Below are positions 10,501 to 23,320 of a DNA stretch of 64,000 bases, piece after piece. Source of the DNA: Agapanthus africanus (lineage: Eukaryota > Streptophyta > Magnoliopsida > Asparagales > Amaryllidaceae). The stretch is from positions 26,242,079-26,306,078 of the forward strand of contig JASDDO010000026.1 of NCBI GenBank assembly GCA_030015575.1. The letters are read 5' to 3'. The position numbers were made by a program, and so were the translations under genes. The notes under the pieces are model-generated. The model did no database searches. It was not told the DNA's origin and saw nothing but the letters and a program-made list of their open reading frames with translations. The first letter of the stretch is position 1, and each line of letters begins with the position of its first letter.

Positions 10501-13500
10501 CTGGAAGCGGTGCGCTACATCGGACCCCGGGTATACTGAAAAATAAGTAAAGGTTTCATAGAATCCGTCTTGCTTCTTGGAAAATAGATTCTCTTATGAA
10601 TAGACTAACAGAATTAGTGGAGGTGATGATTAAGAATCGAGTTAGTATTATGTATTTGCAAAAAGCTAAGTGGTAGGTGAAAAGAATAGAGTCATGGAGC
10701 TTTGTGGTTATAAGGTTTGCTATACGGGTAAAGATAAAAATCGTAATGGGATAGACGTAATCATAGATAGACAGTTGTTTGAGAATGTAGTTGAGATTAG
10801 GAGAAAATGTGATAGAATTTTACTGGTTAAGCTTATTCTAGCTGGGGAGATCCTTAATATATTATTAATGCTTATGCACCATATATAGGTCTTGATGACG
10901 TTAATAAACGTCTATTTTGGGAGGATTTAGACGGGATGGTGCAAATTAAGGATATCTAGTGGAGAGAAGTTGTTTATTAGTGGTCATTTCAATAGACCTG
11001 TAGGTACTAGTCATAGTGAGTTTGATACTATCCATAGAGCTTTTAGTTTTGAATAGAGAAATGAAACAGGCGGCTCGATTCTATATTTTGCTTTGTCTTA
11101 TGACCTGACACTTGGTTTAGAAAAAGAGGGTCTCGCCTTATCACTTTTAAGAGTGGATCGAGTGTAAGTCAAATAGATTTTTTTCTGACTAGGAGGATAG
11201 ATAGAGATTGTCGTATCAATTGTAAGGTAGTACCAGGTAAGAATGTAATCATTCAACATAAATTTTTAGTTTTAGATGTTCGATTTAGAAGAGGTCCTAC
11301 GAAAATTAGACGTAAGATAGAACCTAGAATTAAATGGCGGCGACTGAAGAAAGATAACCAAAAGCCTTTATAGATCATGTAGTTCAAGAAACGGATTGAC
11401 TGTTTGAAGATGATTCAGACACAACATAGAACAAAATGGTTAGTTGTATCAAAAGAGTAGCTAGAGATCTACTTGATGAGTCGAGAGGTGGTACTTCACC
11501 ATCTAAGAACATGTCATAATGGAACGAAAATGTAAAGCCTACTATTAAAATCAAGAGAGATTCTTATAGAGATTTGAAGAAAAGTAGAAACGCGGAGAGA
11601 TTTGAAAAGTATAAAATAGCTAAAAAGAAAGTTAAGAAAGCTGTTCAGGAAGGTAAAACTAAGGTCTATAATGAGATGCACGAGAAGTTGGATACTAAGA
11701 AGGCTGAAAACGATATATATATGATTGCTCGGATGTGGGAAAGGAAGACCGGAGACTTGTGTGCGGTGAAGTGTGTCAAAAAATGAAGATCAGAAGGTTT
11801 TTGTTCAAGATCAGGATATCAAAGGAAGGTGGAAAGAATATTTTGATAAATTGTTTAATGAGAGCTTTACGAAAAATTTGGATGGAGTTGTTATTCAATC
11901 TCAATATATAAACCGTAATTTCATGCGTGGAATAAGAATATCTAAGCTTAAAGAGGCCTTGAAGAGAATGAAATCAAGAAAAACGGTTGGTCCAGATCGG
12001 ATTCATATCAAGATTTGGAGATATTTAGGACAGATAGGCGTTAGATGACTGATAGATCTGTTTAATAAAATTTGGTAGACCAAAAAGATACTAAATGAGT
12101 GGAAGAAAAGTTCCTTTGTACCTATCAATAAAAACATGGGTGACATTTAAAGCTGCACAAACTACCATGGAATAAAACTTATGTGTCACACCATGAAGAT
12201 TTGGGAGAGGGTGATTGAACACACTAAAGAATGATATTAAGATAACAGAGAACCATTTTGGGTTCATGCCTAGACGATCGACAATAGAGGCTATTCATTT
12301 GTTTCGTTAACTTGTCGAGCGTTTTCGAGAGAGAAGAGATTTGCATATAATATTTATTGACTTAGAGAAAACATACAGCAAGGTACCTAGAGAAATATTA
12401 TGAAGGACAATAACGAAGAAGGGAGTCGCAGTCAACTACATTGACATAATTAAAGACATGTACGATAGAGTAGTAGCAAATGTCGGAACCTACGGCGGCC
12501 TAACGAGTGATTTTCCTATTACAATTGGTTTGCATCAAGAATCAGTATTAAGTCCATTCCTATTTACCATCGTGATGGATGAGCTTACTAGAACTATCCA
12601 GGATGATATACCTTAGTGTATGTTATTCATTGATGATATTGTTTTGGTAAATGAGACGAAAGCAGAGGTTAATGCTAAATTGGAGTTATGGAGGTAAACG
12701 TTAGAATCTCGGGGGTTCGGATTGAGCAGGTCCAAGACAACATATATGTAATGCAAATTTAGTAAACAGAGAAGTCAAGACCACTGTGGCATAATACTGG
12801 ATGGACAAGAGATATCACCAAACGATTGGTTTAGATATCTGCGTTTCATCATTTTAAAGAATGGAGAGATTAATAGCGATGTCAACCAAAGGATCCAGGC
12901 TGGTTGGTTGAAATAGAGGAGTGCGACGGAGATTTTGTGCAATCGTAATTTTCCGTTAATGTTGAAAGGGAAGTTTTATCGGAACACTATTTGGCGTGTC
13001 TTATTATATGGTACGAAATGCTGGGCTCTTAAAAAGCATCATACACAGAAAATATAGGTAGCAGAGATGCGCATACTTCATTGGATGTGTGGTAACACTA
13101 AAAAGGATAAGTTGTGAAATAATAATATTCGTGCAAAAGTTGGTTTAGCACTTGTGGAAGAGAAGATACGGGAAAATCGGCTAAAAATGGTTTGGTCATA
13201 TCCGACGCCGGCCTATGAAAACATCGGTTCGACAAATGGATACTCTCTATATAGGCAATATCAAAAAGGCGAAAGGAAGACCGAAGAAAACGTGGATGGA
13301 GGTGGTACGAAAAGATATGGTTGCCAAAGGCCTCAATGAAAGTATATTGTTTGATATGGGTGAGTGAAGACGGAGGATTTATGTGTTGGACCTGACATGA
13401 TTCTCATGTTGGCTCATGTAGTCTACCCATGTTTTTGGGATAAAAGGCTCAATAGTTGTTGTTGTTGTTGTTGTTGTTGTTTGAAATTATACTTTCATAA

Positions 13501-14224
13501 TAAATCATAATGTTGCTTAAGATGCTGTTATGCAAAGTAATAATTTGGAAGGATAAGTTTAATATTCATTGCATTTATTTCAGTCAAAATAAGGAATTTG
13601 ATGTCAAAAGAAATAGCTTTCATTCAATCATTCGAATAGAATTTCCATACACTGCAAATAAATACACTAAAGCATGCGGCTATGTTTCTTTAATAAAATT
13701 GATCAAGACTAGAGGGAATCCGTTAAAACTTTCATGATTGTATAAGAATACCTTTTACTTCTAATCTTTGAATAAACTTTGATGGAATATGACTATGGTC
13801 GTCTAAACATTTTGCTATCCAAATAAAATTGGCTATGTTTTTTTTCCTTTTTCTTTGGGATATTTCTAATGTTCTTGAATTGAAGCAGGTGAAGAAAGTG
13901 CACCAAGAGAAGAAGCTAGACCTGATAGTGGACCGCGACCTGGGGACCAACTATGACCGAATTGAGGTCGGAGAGATGATCCAAGTTGCCCTACTCTGCA
14001 CCCAACACCTCCCTGCTCACCGACCAAAAATGTCTGAGGTAGTCCGAATGCTGGAAGGCGACGGATTAGCCGACAAGTGGGAGGCATCCAACAAAATCCA
14101 ATCCCACTACGATCCGAATGCATCCTATCATGACAGAGAATTAAGCATATTCTTTGGAATGAACGGCGACATCGACATCGGAGACGATAAACTTGAAGAG
14201 ATGGAGCTTTCAGGACCAAGATGA
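7542..14224 (+). CDS. NIK-like LRR receptor kinase (subfamily II), 11 exons
   Basis: Exons: 7542-7638, 7731-7863, 7945-8016, 8126-8269, 8371-8442, 8524-8583, 8660-8760, 8861-8995, 9307-9657, 9865-10244, 13889-14224. All introns are GT-AG, and the joined frame is open for 626 residues. In order: signal peptide (about 1-26), N-terminal LRR cap with the SVDPCSW motif, about five LRRs (75-190), one membrane helix (about 234-256), and a kinase with glycine loop 309-314, Lys330, HRD 422-424, DFG 442-444 and APE 468-470. The C-terminus is MELSGPR. The activation loop has the [12 protein letters not shown] block, whose threonines are the regulatory sites in Arabidopsis NIK1. Eleven exons and the MELSGPR tail fit NIK1/2/3 rather than SERK. 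Family knowledge: plasma-membrane kinases acting in translational control and antiviral immunity, targeted by the begomovirus nuclear shuttle protein. All key residues are present, so it looks functional. The start was chosen because it begins with the signal peptide; an in-frame ATG at 7398 would add 48 residues including six histidines. Confidence 0.93.
10308..13480 (+). mobile_element. RTE-clade LINE in intron 10, decayed
   Basis: Flanked by a perfect 14-bp duplication ttgaaattatactt (10294-10307 and 13481-13494), it ends in the (TTG)n tail typical of plant RTE elements. Translated fragments follow RTE order: an endonuclease segment [19 protein letters not shown] (about 10740-10797), a reverse transcriptase segment with [15 protein letters not shown] then FIDDIVLV (about 12550-12655), and the C-terminal [17 protein letters not shown] block (about 13060-13110). 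Many stops and frameshifts break it, so it is inactive. Length (3.17 kb) and intact ends indicate a full-length insertion on the same strand as the host gene. Confidence 0.93.
13456..13480 (+). repeat. (TTG)n tail of the RTE LINE
   Basis: About eight TTG/GTT units directly precede the right target duplication. Such short microsatellite tails mark the 3' end of RTE-type LINEs, in place of poly(A). Confidence 0.9.
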
Positions 14225-16189
14225 ATGAAAAAAGAGATTAACAACTTAGCCCACTAACACAAATTCCTTCAGCATGTACATTGTTTTAAATTTTAAATTA
14301 GGTTGGTTTTTTTTCTTTTTTTTAAAATTACTGTAAGAAAAAAATATCCCCCTGCACCCACCCCTTTCTTTATCGGAGCAGGGTTTTTGGGAAAAGAATT
14401 TTATAGATGCAAGAGAAAGCTGTTACCGTTCCGTTATTTTCACAACCTTTCTCTTTCCACAATCCCATGCGGGGCCCACGTACGACAAGTTGCCAGCGTG
14501 GCAGACGAGGGCATGGGCCCCACTACTGGCGTGTCCCAGGAGCGGTTTTCTTCTTTGACTAGAATCTTCGAAAGACGGAACTACCCCTTCTTAGATTTGT
14601 CGTGACGCGACTCTGCAAATGGTCAAGTTCTAAATACGTATAAAAGTGAGGGACGGGTGTCGGTATGCTAGTGGATGGATGCCGAGGGTGGCGCTGTTTG
14701 GTGTACTGGGACTGACAGCAGATCGTGAGGACTGCTTGTAATAGAAGTCTGGGCCGAGCCAGGGTCTGGCTTGGGCTCGACCAGGGTGAGTTGGGAGCCC
14801 AAATTTGGTAAAAATGTACTTAATACTGAACCGTACACGACTCTGAGTTTGATGTACCCAAAATAAGAGAACATTGTTTTATCCCATTGTGGCGCATTTA
14901 AATGCAAATTTCAAGCTCCTGCTGTTTAGTTTGATCTAGTAATAAAGTGCAATATCTGATGCATGACCAATTAAGTATTATATTCATTTGTTTTTACTTC
15001 AACCCTTTCCCGTTTGGTGCCTTTGAAAGAGCTGGGTAAGTGGATGTCAACATATACTGATGCGGCCAATCGTGGAGCGTCACATACCGTAAGCCAATTG
15101 TATGCTGAGCAGATTCCACGTGCGCATGGATGTGAGGTGTAATGACTCCCGGCATTCTTTGAACAACATTTTACTTGTTTTGTACCGTCATATCATATCA
15201 ATGGGCATCACACAGGTCATGAAAAAGTTGTTGGGAAGGAGGGATAAATGGATAGATTGTTGTATTATGATAAGAGAATTCACATTTCAAATGTATACAT
15301 CATTACAAGACAATAACAGAAAGTATTGATGGGCTATTATCCGCTAGTAGTAAATACCAGAAAGTCCGGATGGATATAGAATTTACCACTCAACCGACGA
15401 TCAAGCCCTATAGGTCCTTTTCTTCTTTGCATGTGCCGAGAGTATTGATACTAGGAAAATAGGCAGACAATAGTTAGAAGGTCTATTATCAATTCCCCTT
15501 TATAAAATGAGTTCAAGGTGTCTCAAACTCGGAAAATTAGTGGAGATGTCTCTATACATAATCTCATCATCCATTTATGAAATGGATGGTAAGATGAATT
15601 TTGTATCTCACCGTATATTCATAAATGGATGGTTGGATTAGCTAGAGTGATATCTCCACCAGTTAAAAAATGAGACTAAAGGAAGACTTTGCATTGTGTT
15701 TAATATGATACTGGATGTTTGCACTTGTTCTGTGCGTGTATATGAATTAAAAAGTTATGCAAAAGTTTTAGATGCAAATTTAGAATACCAAGAAAAGGTG
15801 GAGATAGAGAGTATTTTTATAACTTAGCAGGTAACTTAATGTATCATGTGCGTATAAACCAATAGAGAGACGATTAATGCAAAAGCAAACATAATATGTG
15901 CCATATCCAATTCAAGTCCTTCATATATTTATTAGTTGATAACAAGTTTAATACATGCAGCCAACGAATTCGCGACGAAAACCACAAGTTCAAGAGATGA
16001 AGCCAACGAGATGAGGATGGAGACAAGTCCAATCATATAAAATCCAAAATTTAAAATAACTATGAAATTGTTCATTTAGATTGAGGGCAAGGAAATGTGA
16101 GGGAAAAAAAAGAACTGAGAGAAAATTTTCTTGATATTTGAAAGAATTCAGTGAAAGAAAACACCAAAAAACCAAGAATTATAATAAGA
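14225..16189. other. Intergenic region after the NIK-like gene
   Basis: It begins with the gene's 3' UTR, AT-rich to about 14340. A GC-richer patch (14460-14790) follows, then ordinary AT-rich sequence. No open frame here resembles a known protein. The 15960-16189 part may already be the 5' leader of the L1 LINE. Confidence 0.5.
14471..14645 (+). promoter_or_regulatory. Promoter-like patch with GGGCCCAC motifs and a TATA box
   Basis: GGGCCCAC-type site II (TCP-binding) motifs occur in inverted arrangement near 14472-14479 and 14515-14522. TATAAAA follows at 14639-14645. No coding sequence follows within a kilobase, so this may be an orphaned promoter or chance. Confidence 0.2.
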
Positions 16190-16522
16190 AATCTTCAGGG
16201 AATTCATCAAAGCGGGTTTCGATCTTGAAATTCTTCTATCTCAATCTTCAAGATTCTGTATTGTTTTTGAACTGCTGTTAGCTGCGGATTTCTTGGAGGC
16301 TTTTCCTCTTCTGTGATTGATTTTGGGTCTCTCCCTTTCATTCTTGATCTGGGAATTTGATTCCGAATCTTGCTGCTGGTTATTGATGCAAATTATATGT
16401 TTCTTGATTCGAGAATCTGAAGCTGAGATTAAGTTCTTTGCTGTTCTTTGATATTGAAGGAATCAGATTTTTTTCAGTAGAGTCTTTTCTTGTTGGTGAA
16501 TTTTCTTGAAGCAGTAGTTAAC

Positions 16523-17750
16523 ATGGAAATTGCTGAAGGATCTTATGCTAATGCTCTTCGAAAAAATTTATGTCTCCCATCACTGCAAATTGAAGAAAAA
16601 GAGATGACTGCAAATGAACACGAAGAGGAGCTAGATAAGTCCCTTGCTCCTTTCAAATTTGCTCTTATTGCTAAATGTTCATATGACAGGCCTACTTTTG
16701 TTGATATCAAAAAATTTCTCAATCGGTACCTTGGAGTTGTGGATGAGGTGGTAATTAGTAATCTTGATAAAAGGCATTTACTGCTTCGTTTTCAAAATGA
16801 TCCAAAGTTTGGCTGAAAGAATTTTGTTATATCAATGATTACCTTTTTAATTTCTTCAAATGGACTCCACAATTTGCTGCATCTAAAGAACCTACTATAA
16901 TTCCAGCATGGATCATTCTTCCTGGTCTTCCTCCAAATTTTTTTCATGAAGCTACGTTAAGATCCATTGTAAAGTCTATTGGTAGATTGATTGCTATTGA
17001 TAATGCTACCAAATCATGTTCTCGTACTGATAGGCCAGGGTTTGTATAGAGCTGGACTTAAGTGAAAATTTACGTAGAAAAATATGGATTGGAACTGCTT
17101 TCTCTTCATGTTTTCCTCAAAATTACAAGTTTGAAAGGAAATTCTTATATTGCTCCATTTGTTCAAAGCATGGCCATCAATCTGAAAAGTGTAAAAAAGA
17201 TTTGGGCAGCGGGGATCATGCAGGTTAATTTGAAACTACTACTGCTAGCAGAAATGAAAATTATGTTCCTTCATATGAGCAAAACAGCTTGAGCAATCAT
17301 ATTGAAGTGTGGAGGCCAAAGCAGACTGTATCTATAGTGGATATCTCTGTGAAAGCAACTTTACCTGATACTGTGCCTTTACCTGAGTCCATGCAGACTT
17401 CAGGAAAAACTTTGATTAAGAATGTTAATGGTCGTTTAGAGAATCTCAGTGTCACAAAAGAGATTCTGTACATTGAAGATGTTGATTCTCAATCTAATCT
17501 AAATGCTGACAGTATTGTTGATAATATTGCAGGATCAGAAAAAACACTTATCAGTGATGAAGTTCAGAATATTGGACAATTGATTCAAACATGGGAGAAG
17601 CTTAGAAATATACTGATTAAGAACCCTAGTTTAAATTCCTTGGGCACAACAGTTAATACAGCTATTTCTAAATTATCTCCAAAGCCTATGAGTAAAGTTA
17701 TAGGAAGGACTATTCCTTCATTCTCTCTGATGTTGACTGCTTTTGATTAA
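16523..17750 (+). pseudogene. LINE ORF1 (gag-like) pseudogene
   Basis: The start at 16523 opens 97 codons resembling plant LINE ORF1 (DUF4283-type, with FVDIKKFLNRYLG-like text), ending in a premature stop at 16814-16816. Homology continues in shifted frames. A zinc knuckle of form CX2CX4HX4C (CSICSKHGHQSEKC) lies at 17151-17192, and a further open stretch runs 17289-17750. In intact L1 elements this protein binds the element RNA. Broken by at least one stop and frameshifts. Confidence 0.75.
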
Positions 17751-17944
17751 AAAAAACAATTCATTAAAGAGAGAAAGCAAGTTATTCTGCAAGTAGAAAT
17801 TTTTTGCAGAGTAAGAATAATATAAAAGACAATTTCTTCAGTGAGCACAGATATCATATGCCTTCTCAAGAACATCAGAATAAAGATAATATCTTTCATA
17901 AAAGAGTTGGACTAAAGGCCAAAAAGCCCTCAAAAAGATTTTAT

Positions 17945-19336
17945 GACTCAAATTAAGTATAGACATCTGCCTATTGGAATGCAAGAGGGATAGCTAACCC
18001 ACAAACTCAAAGAAGAATAAAGATCATCACAAAGGAGTATAAACTGAAAGTGTTTTCTATATTGGAACCATTACTCGCAGAGGATAAAGCTTCATTTATA
18101 GCCTCTCAGCTTGGTTTTACTCAATATTTCACTAATATAAATAGCAAGATTTGGGTATTGATCAAAGCTAGCGTTCAAGCTACCATATTCAATATTTCTG
18201 AGCAAAGCCTATGTCAAAATTTCAATCAGCTCAGCTACTGATTTTGTTTTAACCGCAGTTTATGGTAAGAATGATTATATAGAGAGAAGGCACATATGGG
18301 AAGAACACTCAGCTTTGAGCAGCTCAATTTGCTGTCCATGAATGAATGATATGTGGTGACTAAAATGTTATTTCATTCTTGCAAGAAAGAAAAGGCAGAG
18401 GTAGAGTTAATTTAGCAAGTATTGATGATTTTAATGAAATGATTGATAATTGTGGGCTAATTGATTGTGGATATGCTGGTACTCCTTTCACATATTGTAA
18501 TGCACAAGAAGAAAGAATAAGAGCAAAGTCCAGAATTGATAGTTGTCTTATTAATAAAAAATGGTTGGATCGGTATTCTAATTTTCAGGTGCCTGCTCTG
18601 ATCATTTACCTCTTGATTACACTCTGAAGACTTTCTCAAGTAGGCCTAAATCTTTTAAATTTCAGAATATGTGGATTACACATCACTCTTTATAGTAGCA
18701 GTAAAGAGTTGCTGGAATTCTCCTATTGATGCTCAAGTTTGTCCTATTTTCAAAATTTATCTCAAGTTCAAAAGACTTAAAAAATTTCTCAGATCCTGGA
18801 ACAAAGATTTTTTTGGAAATGTGCAAAATAAAGTTAAAGCATGTGAAGATAATCTGAAGGCAACACAATATGTTTATGATGCAAATCCTACAAATGAAAA
18901 TTTCCAGAGTTTATGGCAGGTTAAAGGTAACATGGAAGGAAGAAGTTTTGAAGCAGGATGAGTAATTCTGAAAACAAAAGTCCAGAATTAAGTGGCTAAG
19001 TGCTGGTGACAGAAATACAAAATATATTCATAATACCCTAAAAATAAGAAATTGTACTAATAAGATTGTACAGTTGCAGTGTGCAGAGGGAGAATGGATA
19101 GAAGGGCAAGAGAAACTACTTAAAATTGCAGCTGATCACTTTGAGAAGGCTTTTAGTTCTCAGGAGAGAAATACTAGTTTCAATGTAAATGATATCATAC
19201 CTTCTATTCTCACCGATGAAGATAATGCTTACTTGTTAGCTAAACCAACAAAAGATGAATTGAAGAGCTGTGTATTCTCCATGGATTCAGAGAGTGCACC
19301 TGAACCAGCTGGTTCTTCAAGCAAATTCTATACAAC
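17945..19336 (+). pseudogene. LINE ORF2, endonuclease half (pseudogene)
   Basis: It begins with the AP-endonuclease signature YWNARGI near 17970. Continuing frames hold the conserved endonuclease end (IDDFNEMIDNCGLIDCGYAG, about 18420-18480) and the linker with KWLSAGDRNTKYIH (about 18987-19030), then the approach to reverse transcriptase. It is cut at 19336 by LTR C2 and resumes at about 25652. Several stops and shifts. Confidence 0.8.
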
Positions 19337-20470
19337 TGTAACGATCCTATTTTTCCTATAATACTTTTTAATAAATAAATATATATTTGTTTCGAAATGA
19401 CACGTTTTATAAAAAGAAAAGGTTTTGAAAGTTTTTATAAAAAGAAAAGGTTTTGAAAGTTTTTATTAAAAAGATGTAGTTTGGTCTCTTTAATATAAAG
19501 AATTTATTCTATTTTGCGTTGAAAGGAAAAATTTTGAAAGAGAATTTGTTTTGTTTGAAAGGGGAAAAAATTAGTTAAGAAAATGATTTGTTTTGTTTGA
19601 TTTTTAAAATTATTCTCTTTTGAAGCTCTGCATATATTTATTTCTATTTAATTCTATGTAATATTAGCCTTGTAGCCCATTAATTAAGTCACTGTATTGT
19701 TATTACATTGGCCATACGTTCGAATCTTGGGTCTTGCAATTATTTTTATCTATTTGTTTAAAACTCTCTCATAACCTACAAATGAGACCTTTCAATTTTT
19801 TTAACTTCCAAATGAATGGGTATCCTTTCAATTTCTTCTTAACTCCTATTATGAATTCATATTAATTTGAATTAATATGATATAATTCTTTTATGTACCC
19901 ATCTTACCTTTTTATTTTTCTTTGTCTTAAAAAATTAGAAAGAAGAACAACTCCTCTCTTTCCTTTCTTCCTCACAAAATATTATTCAATTTCCTTTACC
20001 CTCTTCATCTAGAGTTCTAGAATAAGAACACGGAGAAGTTTTCAAGAAAGCCTTGTTAGTAATGTGAGGCTATCGGCGGATAGACAAGCCTGATGACAAT
20101 ACCGGTTTGTATTTGTAAGTCCCCTCTTTTTCTTCCCCTTCTCACTCTCTTTATCTTGTTTCCTTCCTTCGTCTAGACTTGCATGATTATTGGTAACCTT
20201 TTTTGTATTTTTAGTAAAAGAGATAGTTATGAAAAATATGTGAATGAATAATTGTCTATATATTTTATATGTTATGCTTTGATACTTATAGTATTTATGC
20301 ACAGTCTATAGTAATTGTCTCATGCTAATATCATTCCTTTAAATGAAAGTAATGTTTTTAGTAGTGTCTCATTGGAATTAAAAAATGATATATGTGAAAG
20401 GTTTTATGGTAGTTTCATGAAAAACCGTATGTATTTCTTTTATAACCCGATTGTGTGACTGAAATATCGA

Positions 20471-23057
20471 TGATATTCTACTAAAATACGTAAATACGGA
20501 ACGTGATAGAGCCAATCATGCTACCTACGGTAAGGAAACATCCTTCCATAGTCATATTAAGCCTGTCAATCAGTAATCAAGAACAATAATATAAATAACT
20601 ACCTCTAAACATGTCCAATAGCCACAAGAATGATAACAGGAAACGGTAACGGAAACAATAAATATCCAAGGAAAAAGAATACCTAACCATCAATAAGGCC
20701 TATATCGGTGAAATGATTCTCACTGATCGGCAATCCTATCGAATTACTCATGATTCTCACGTGTTAAAGTCAAGTATCCGGGCCATGCAAAACCAAGACG
20801 TGAGTGCGTCATAAATATCATCGTCATAATAATAAACTGAACAGTGTGTTATATAGGAAATCACGTGCAAGAGTGGGATATCATGAGTATAAATAAAATC
20901 AAACACAAGTGTCATAACAGCAGCCTATGGGTAGTCAAACATGGCACATGTATTCTAAAGTCTGTGTTTCTATATTAACTATCCTGCATGTATTTGAAAC
21001 CAATAAATGTACTCCTCCATGTAACTCAAAAGTATATATCATGTTAGCTCCCGGAACCACGGACCAAGATATATCCCGTTACCTTCTGGGATCACGGATC
21101 AAGATGTATGAATCAAGAATGGATCTATTCTGTTACCCTCCGGAACCACAGAAATATGTAATATCCTTTTAAATTACACTTCAGTTACACTTGATTTCTC
21201 CAGGTTTCGTTTTCCAAGTCAGGTATGAATAATATCTACCTAATGTCAACACAGGAACATGCAGATAGAGATTATATCTATCTAGACAACAATCAGGACA
21301 AGTCAGGATTGTTGGTATCGGTAAATATTACAGTCAATAGATACTAGCATGATAACGGTAATAGTAACAGGATGGCAGGGTACACATCATGAATTTGTGT
21401 ACAGGCAATTCAGGAATGATGTAATCAGTCAGGTAAGGTATCTACTTCACAATCACATATTCCAATCAAATCATGGTATACAGCCGGCAATATAGTTATA
21501 ACCGAATATCGATAAACACCAACGGATATAAGTTAACAAGCAGGTCATGTTTAAGGTTAATTGGTTATAGGATCAAATCGACTATTACTTGTTCGTGATA
21601 TTAATCTGACTGGAATAAGAATATATTTTGTTTTACCAAGAATGATTTATATAAATATTTTATACTCGATGTTTAAACTTATAACAAAGAGATGGCTATT
21701 AAACTAGTAAAATGAAAATGTAACCATCAATATATTTGAACTGCTATTCATATTTAACTTATATATTTTGTATTTAAACTTCTATCTCATAATGTTAACT
21801 TATCAATCGGAAATAATACTACGACAAGTGTCGAATACTTGCTCATTATTTATCCTGTAGTTATATAATTATAATGAGTGTTCATTTACCGCATGTTATT
21901 CTACCAGTTATGATGTATCATTAAATAATACTAATTAAATATTTTATAAATTAATATACACTAAACTTATTATAACTTAAGATTATTATTGAGGGTTATT
22001 TGTTAAATTAGTTAACCGACATGAGATGATAAAATAACAATGATATAAAATGATAGAATATATATAATATCATGATAATATATACATATATTATTTAACT
22101 ATAGCATGTAGCAAGTTAACAACTTGCCTCGAACGCGATCACGGAGACGAACACCAGCACGGAGAAGACGACAAGGCAAGACAGAAACTCGAAAGCTTGT
22201 CCGGGGTTTCCAAGTTTGCCTAAGGTGATATTGCGACGATGGGGCTACGATATTGTTGCCGCAAACGTTGAAGGCGCAGCTAGATGAAGACGAAGGCTTT
22301 GTTGTGTGCTCAGCTTGGATCTCAGGCGAGAGAACAAGAAGACGATGAATGGTTGTCGCGATGGGTTCCAAGCTCGGGTCGAGAAGATGTAGCCGATAAA
22401 GGTTGCTGCAGGTCTTGAAGGCGACGACGAGTGCTGTCGAATAGGGTGCTCCGGCGACGACGAGGCGATGGCTGATCGAAGTGGGGAAGATGATGTTGGT
22501 GGTGCTCGATGGCAAAGGTGATGGCGCGGTAGCATGTTACGGCGAAAGAGGTAGGCGACAAGGGTGTTCAGAAGAGGGGTCGACAAGATGACAATGATGG
22601 GGGCTGTGGGTATTGGTTGGTGGTGGCGAGGATGAGAAGTCGAGGGAGATGGAGAAAGAAAGAGAGAGCGGGAGGGAGAGAGAGAAAGAGAGTTTTTATT
22701 TATAGGAAAAAAATATTTATTTATTTGTATAGTATATTTATATATTATATATATAGTTTAGTATATAACTAATAACTAATAACATTATAAAAGATATTTC
22801 ACACCATAGTCCGCCTCCACTAAATCTCAAAATACACTAGAAATTATCTACACATACGTAGCCTATTTAACCCATAAATCTAATGGTTTAGAACAAATAT
22901 ATTCTAATCTAACATATCACACACAATATCTTAGAACATTGGGATTTAGGCGTAATAGATAATAGTCAATAAAATAACATGAGATGTTTAAATAAGATAA
23001 AACATATTGGTGATTAATATATAAAAATATCTCTAACGTATGGCTATCAGAGAATAC

Positions 23058-23093
<36 letters not shown>

Positions 23094-23320
23094 ATAAATT
23101 AAATATTATATATATATCTGTTATTTAAGATTCATATACATTTAGTCTATGGATAAATATCAATAAAAAATACTCTAACACCATAACGGATTTCACGCAT
23201 GTGGATCGGGTCCGATAAACACATATATACTATTCAAACCAATCACAACAATAATAATTAAAGAAATTTAAATACTAATTAATATCGTTAAATAATGTAC
23301 GATCGTGCTAGGGTGTTACA
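20471..23320 (-). repeat. B1: gypsy-type LTR nested in C2
   Basis: The sequence from aaatacgtaaatacggaacg onward aligns with the start of LTR B2 (29115 on), including ggtaaggaaacatccttccatagtca. The right end gggtgttaca matches B2's gggtgttgca. In plus coordinates it is the reverse of a TGTAACACCC LTR. No clear target duplication was found, so both ends are approximate. Confidence 0.7.
23057..23093. repeat. (AT)n(GT)n microsatellite in B1
   Basis: About nine AT units are followed by about nine GT units, close to the end of the B1 LTR. Confidence 0.95.

Noticed and set aside
10670-13339. Several short open frames inside the long intron
   Set aside because: They are fragments of the decayed RTE LINE, bounded by its target duplication.
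7542-14224. SERK co-receptor identity
   Set aside because: SERKs share the 11-exon layout but have a serine-proline-rich linker before the membrane helix and a different C-terminus; the MELSGPR end and the juxtamembrane region fit NIK better.
22099-22586. Three overlapping open frames of 79-138 codons in different frames
   Set aside because: Open frames in several frames at once in a GC-rich part of LTR B1 indicate biased composition, not a gene.
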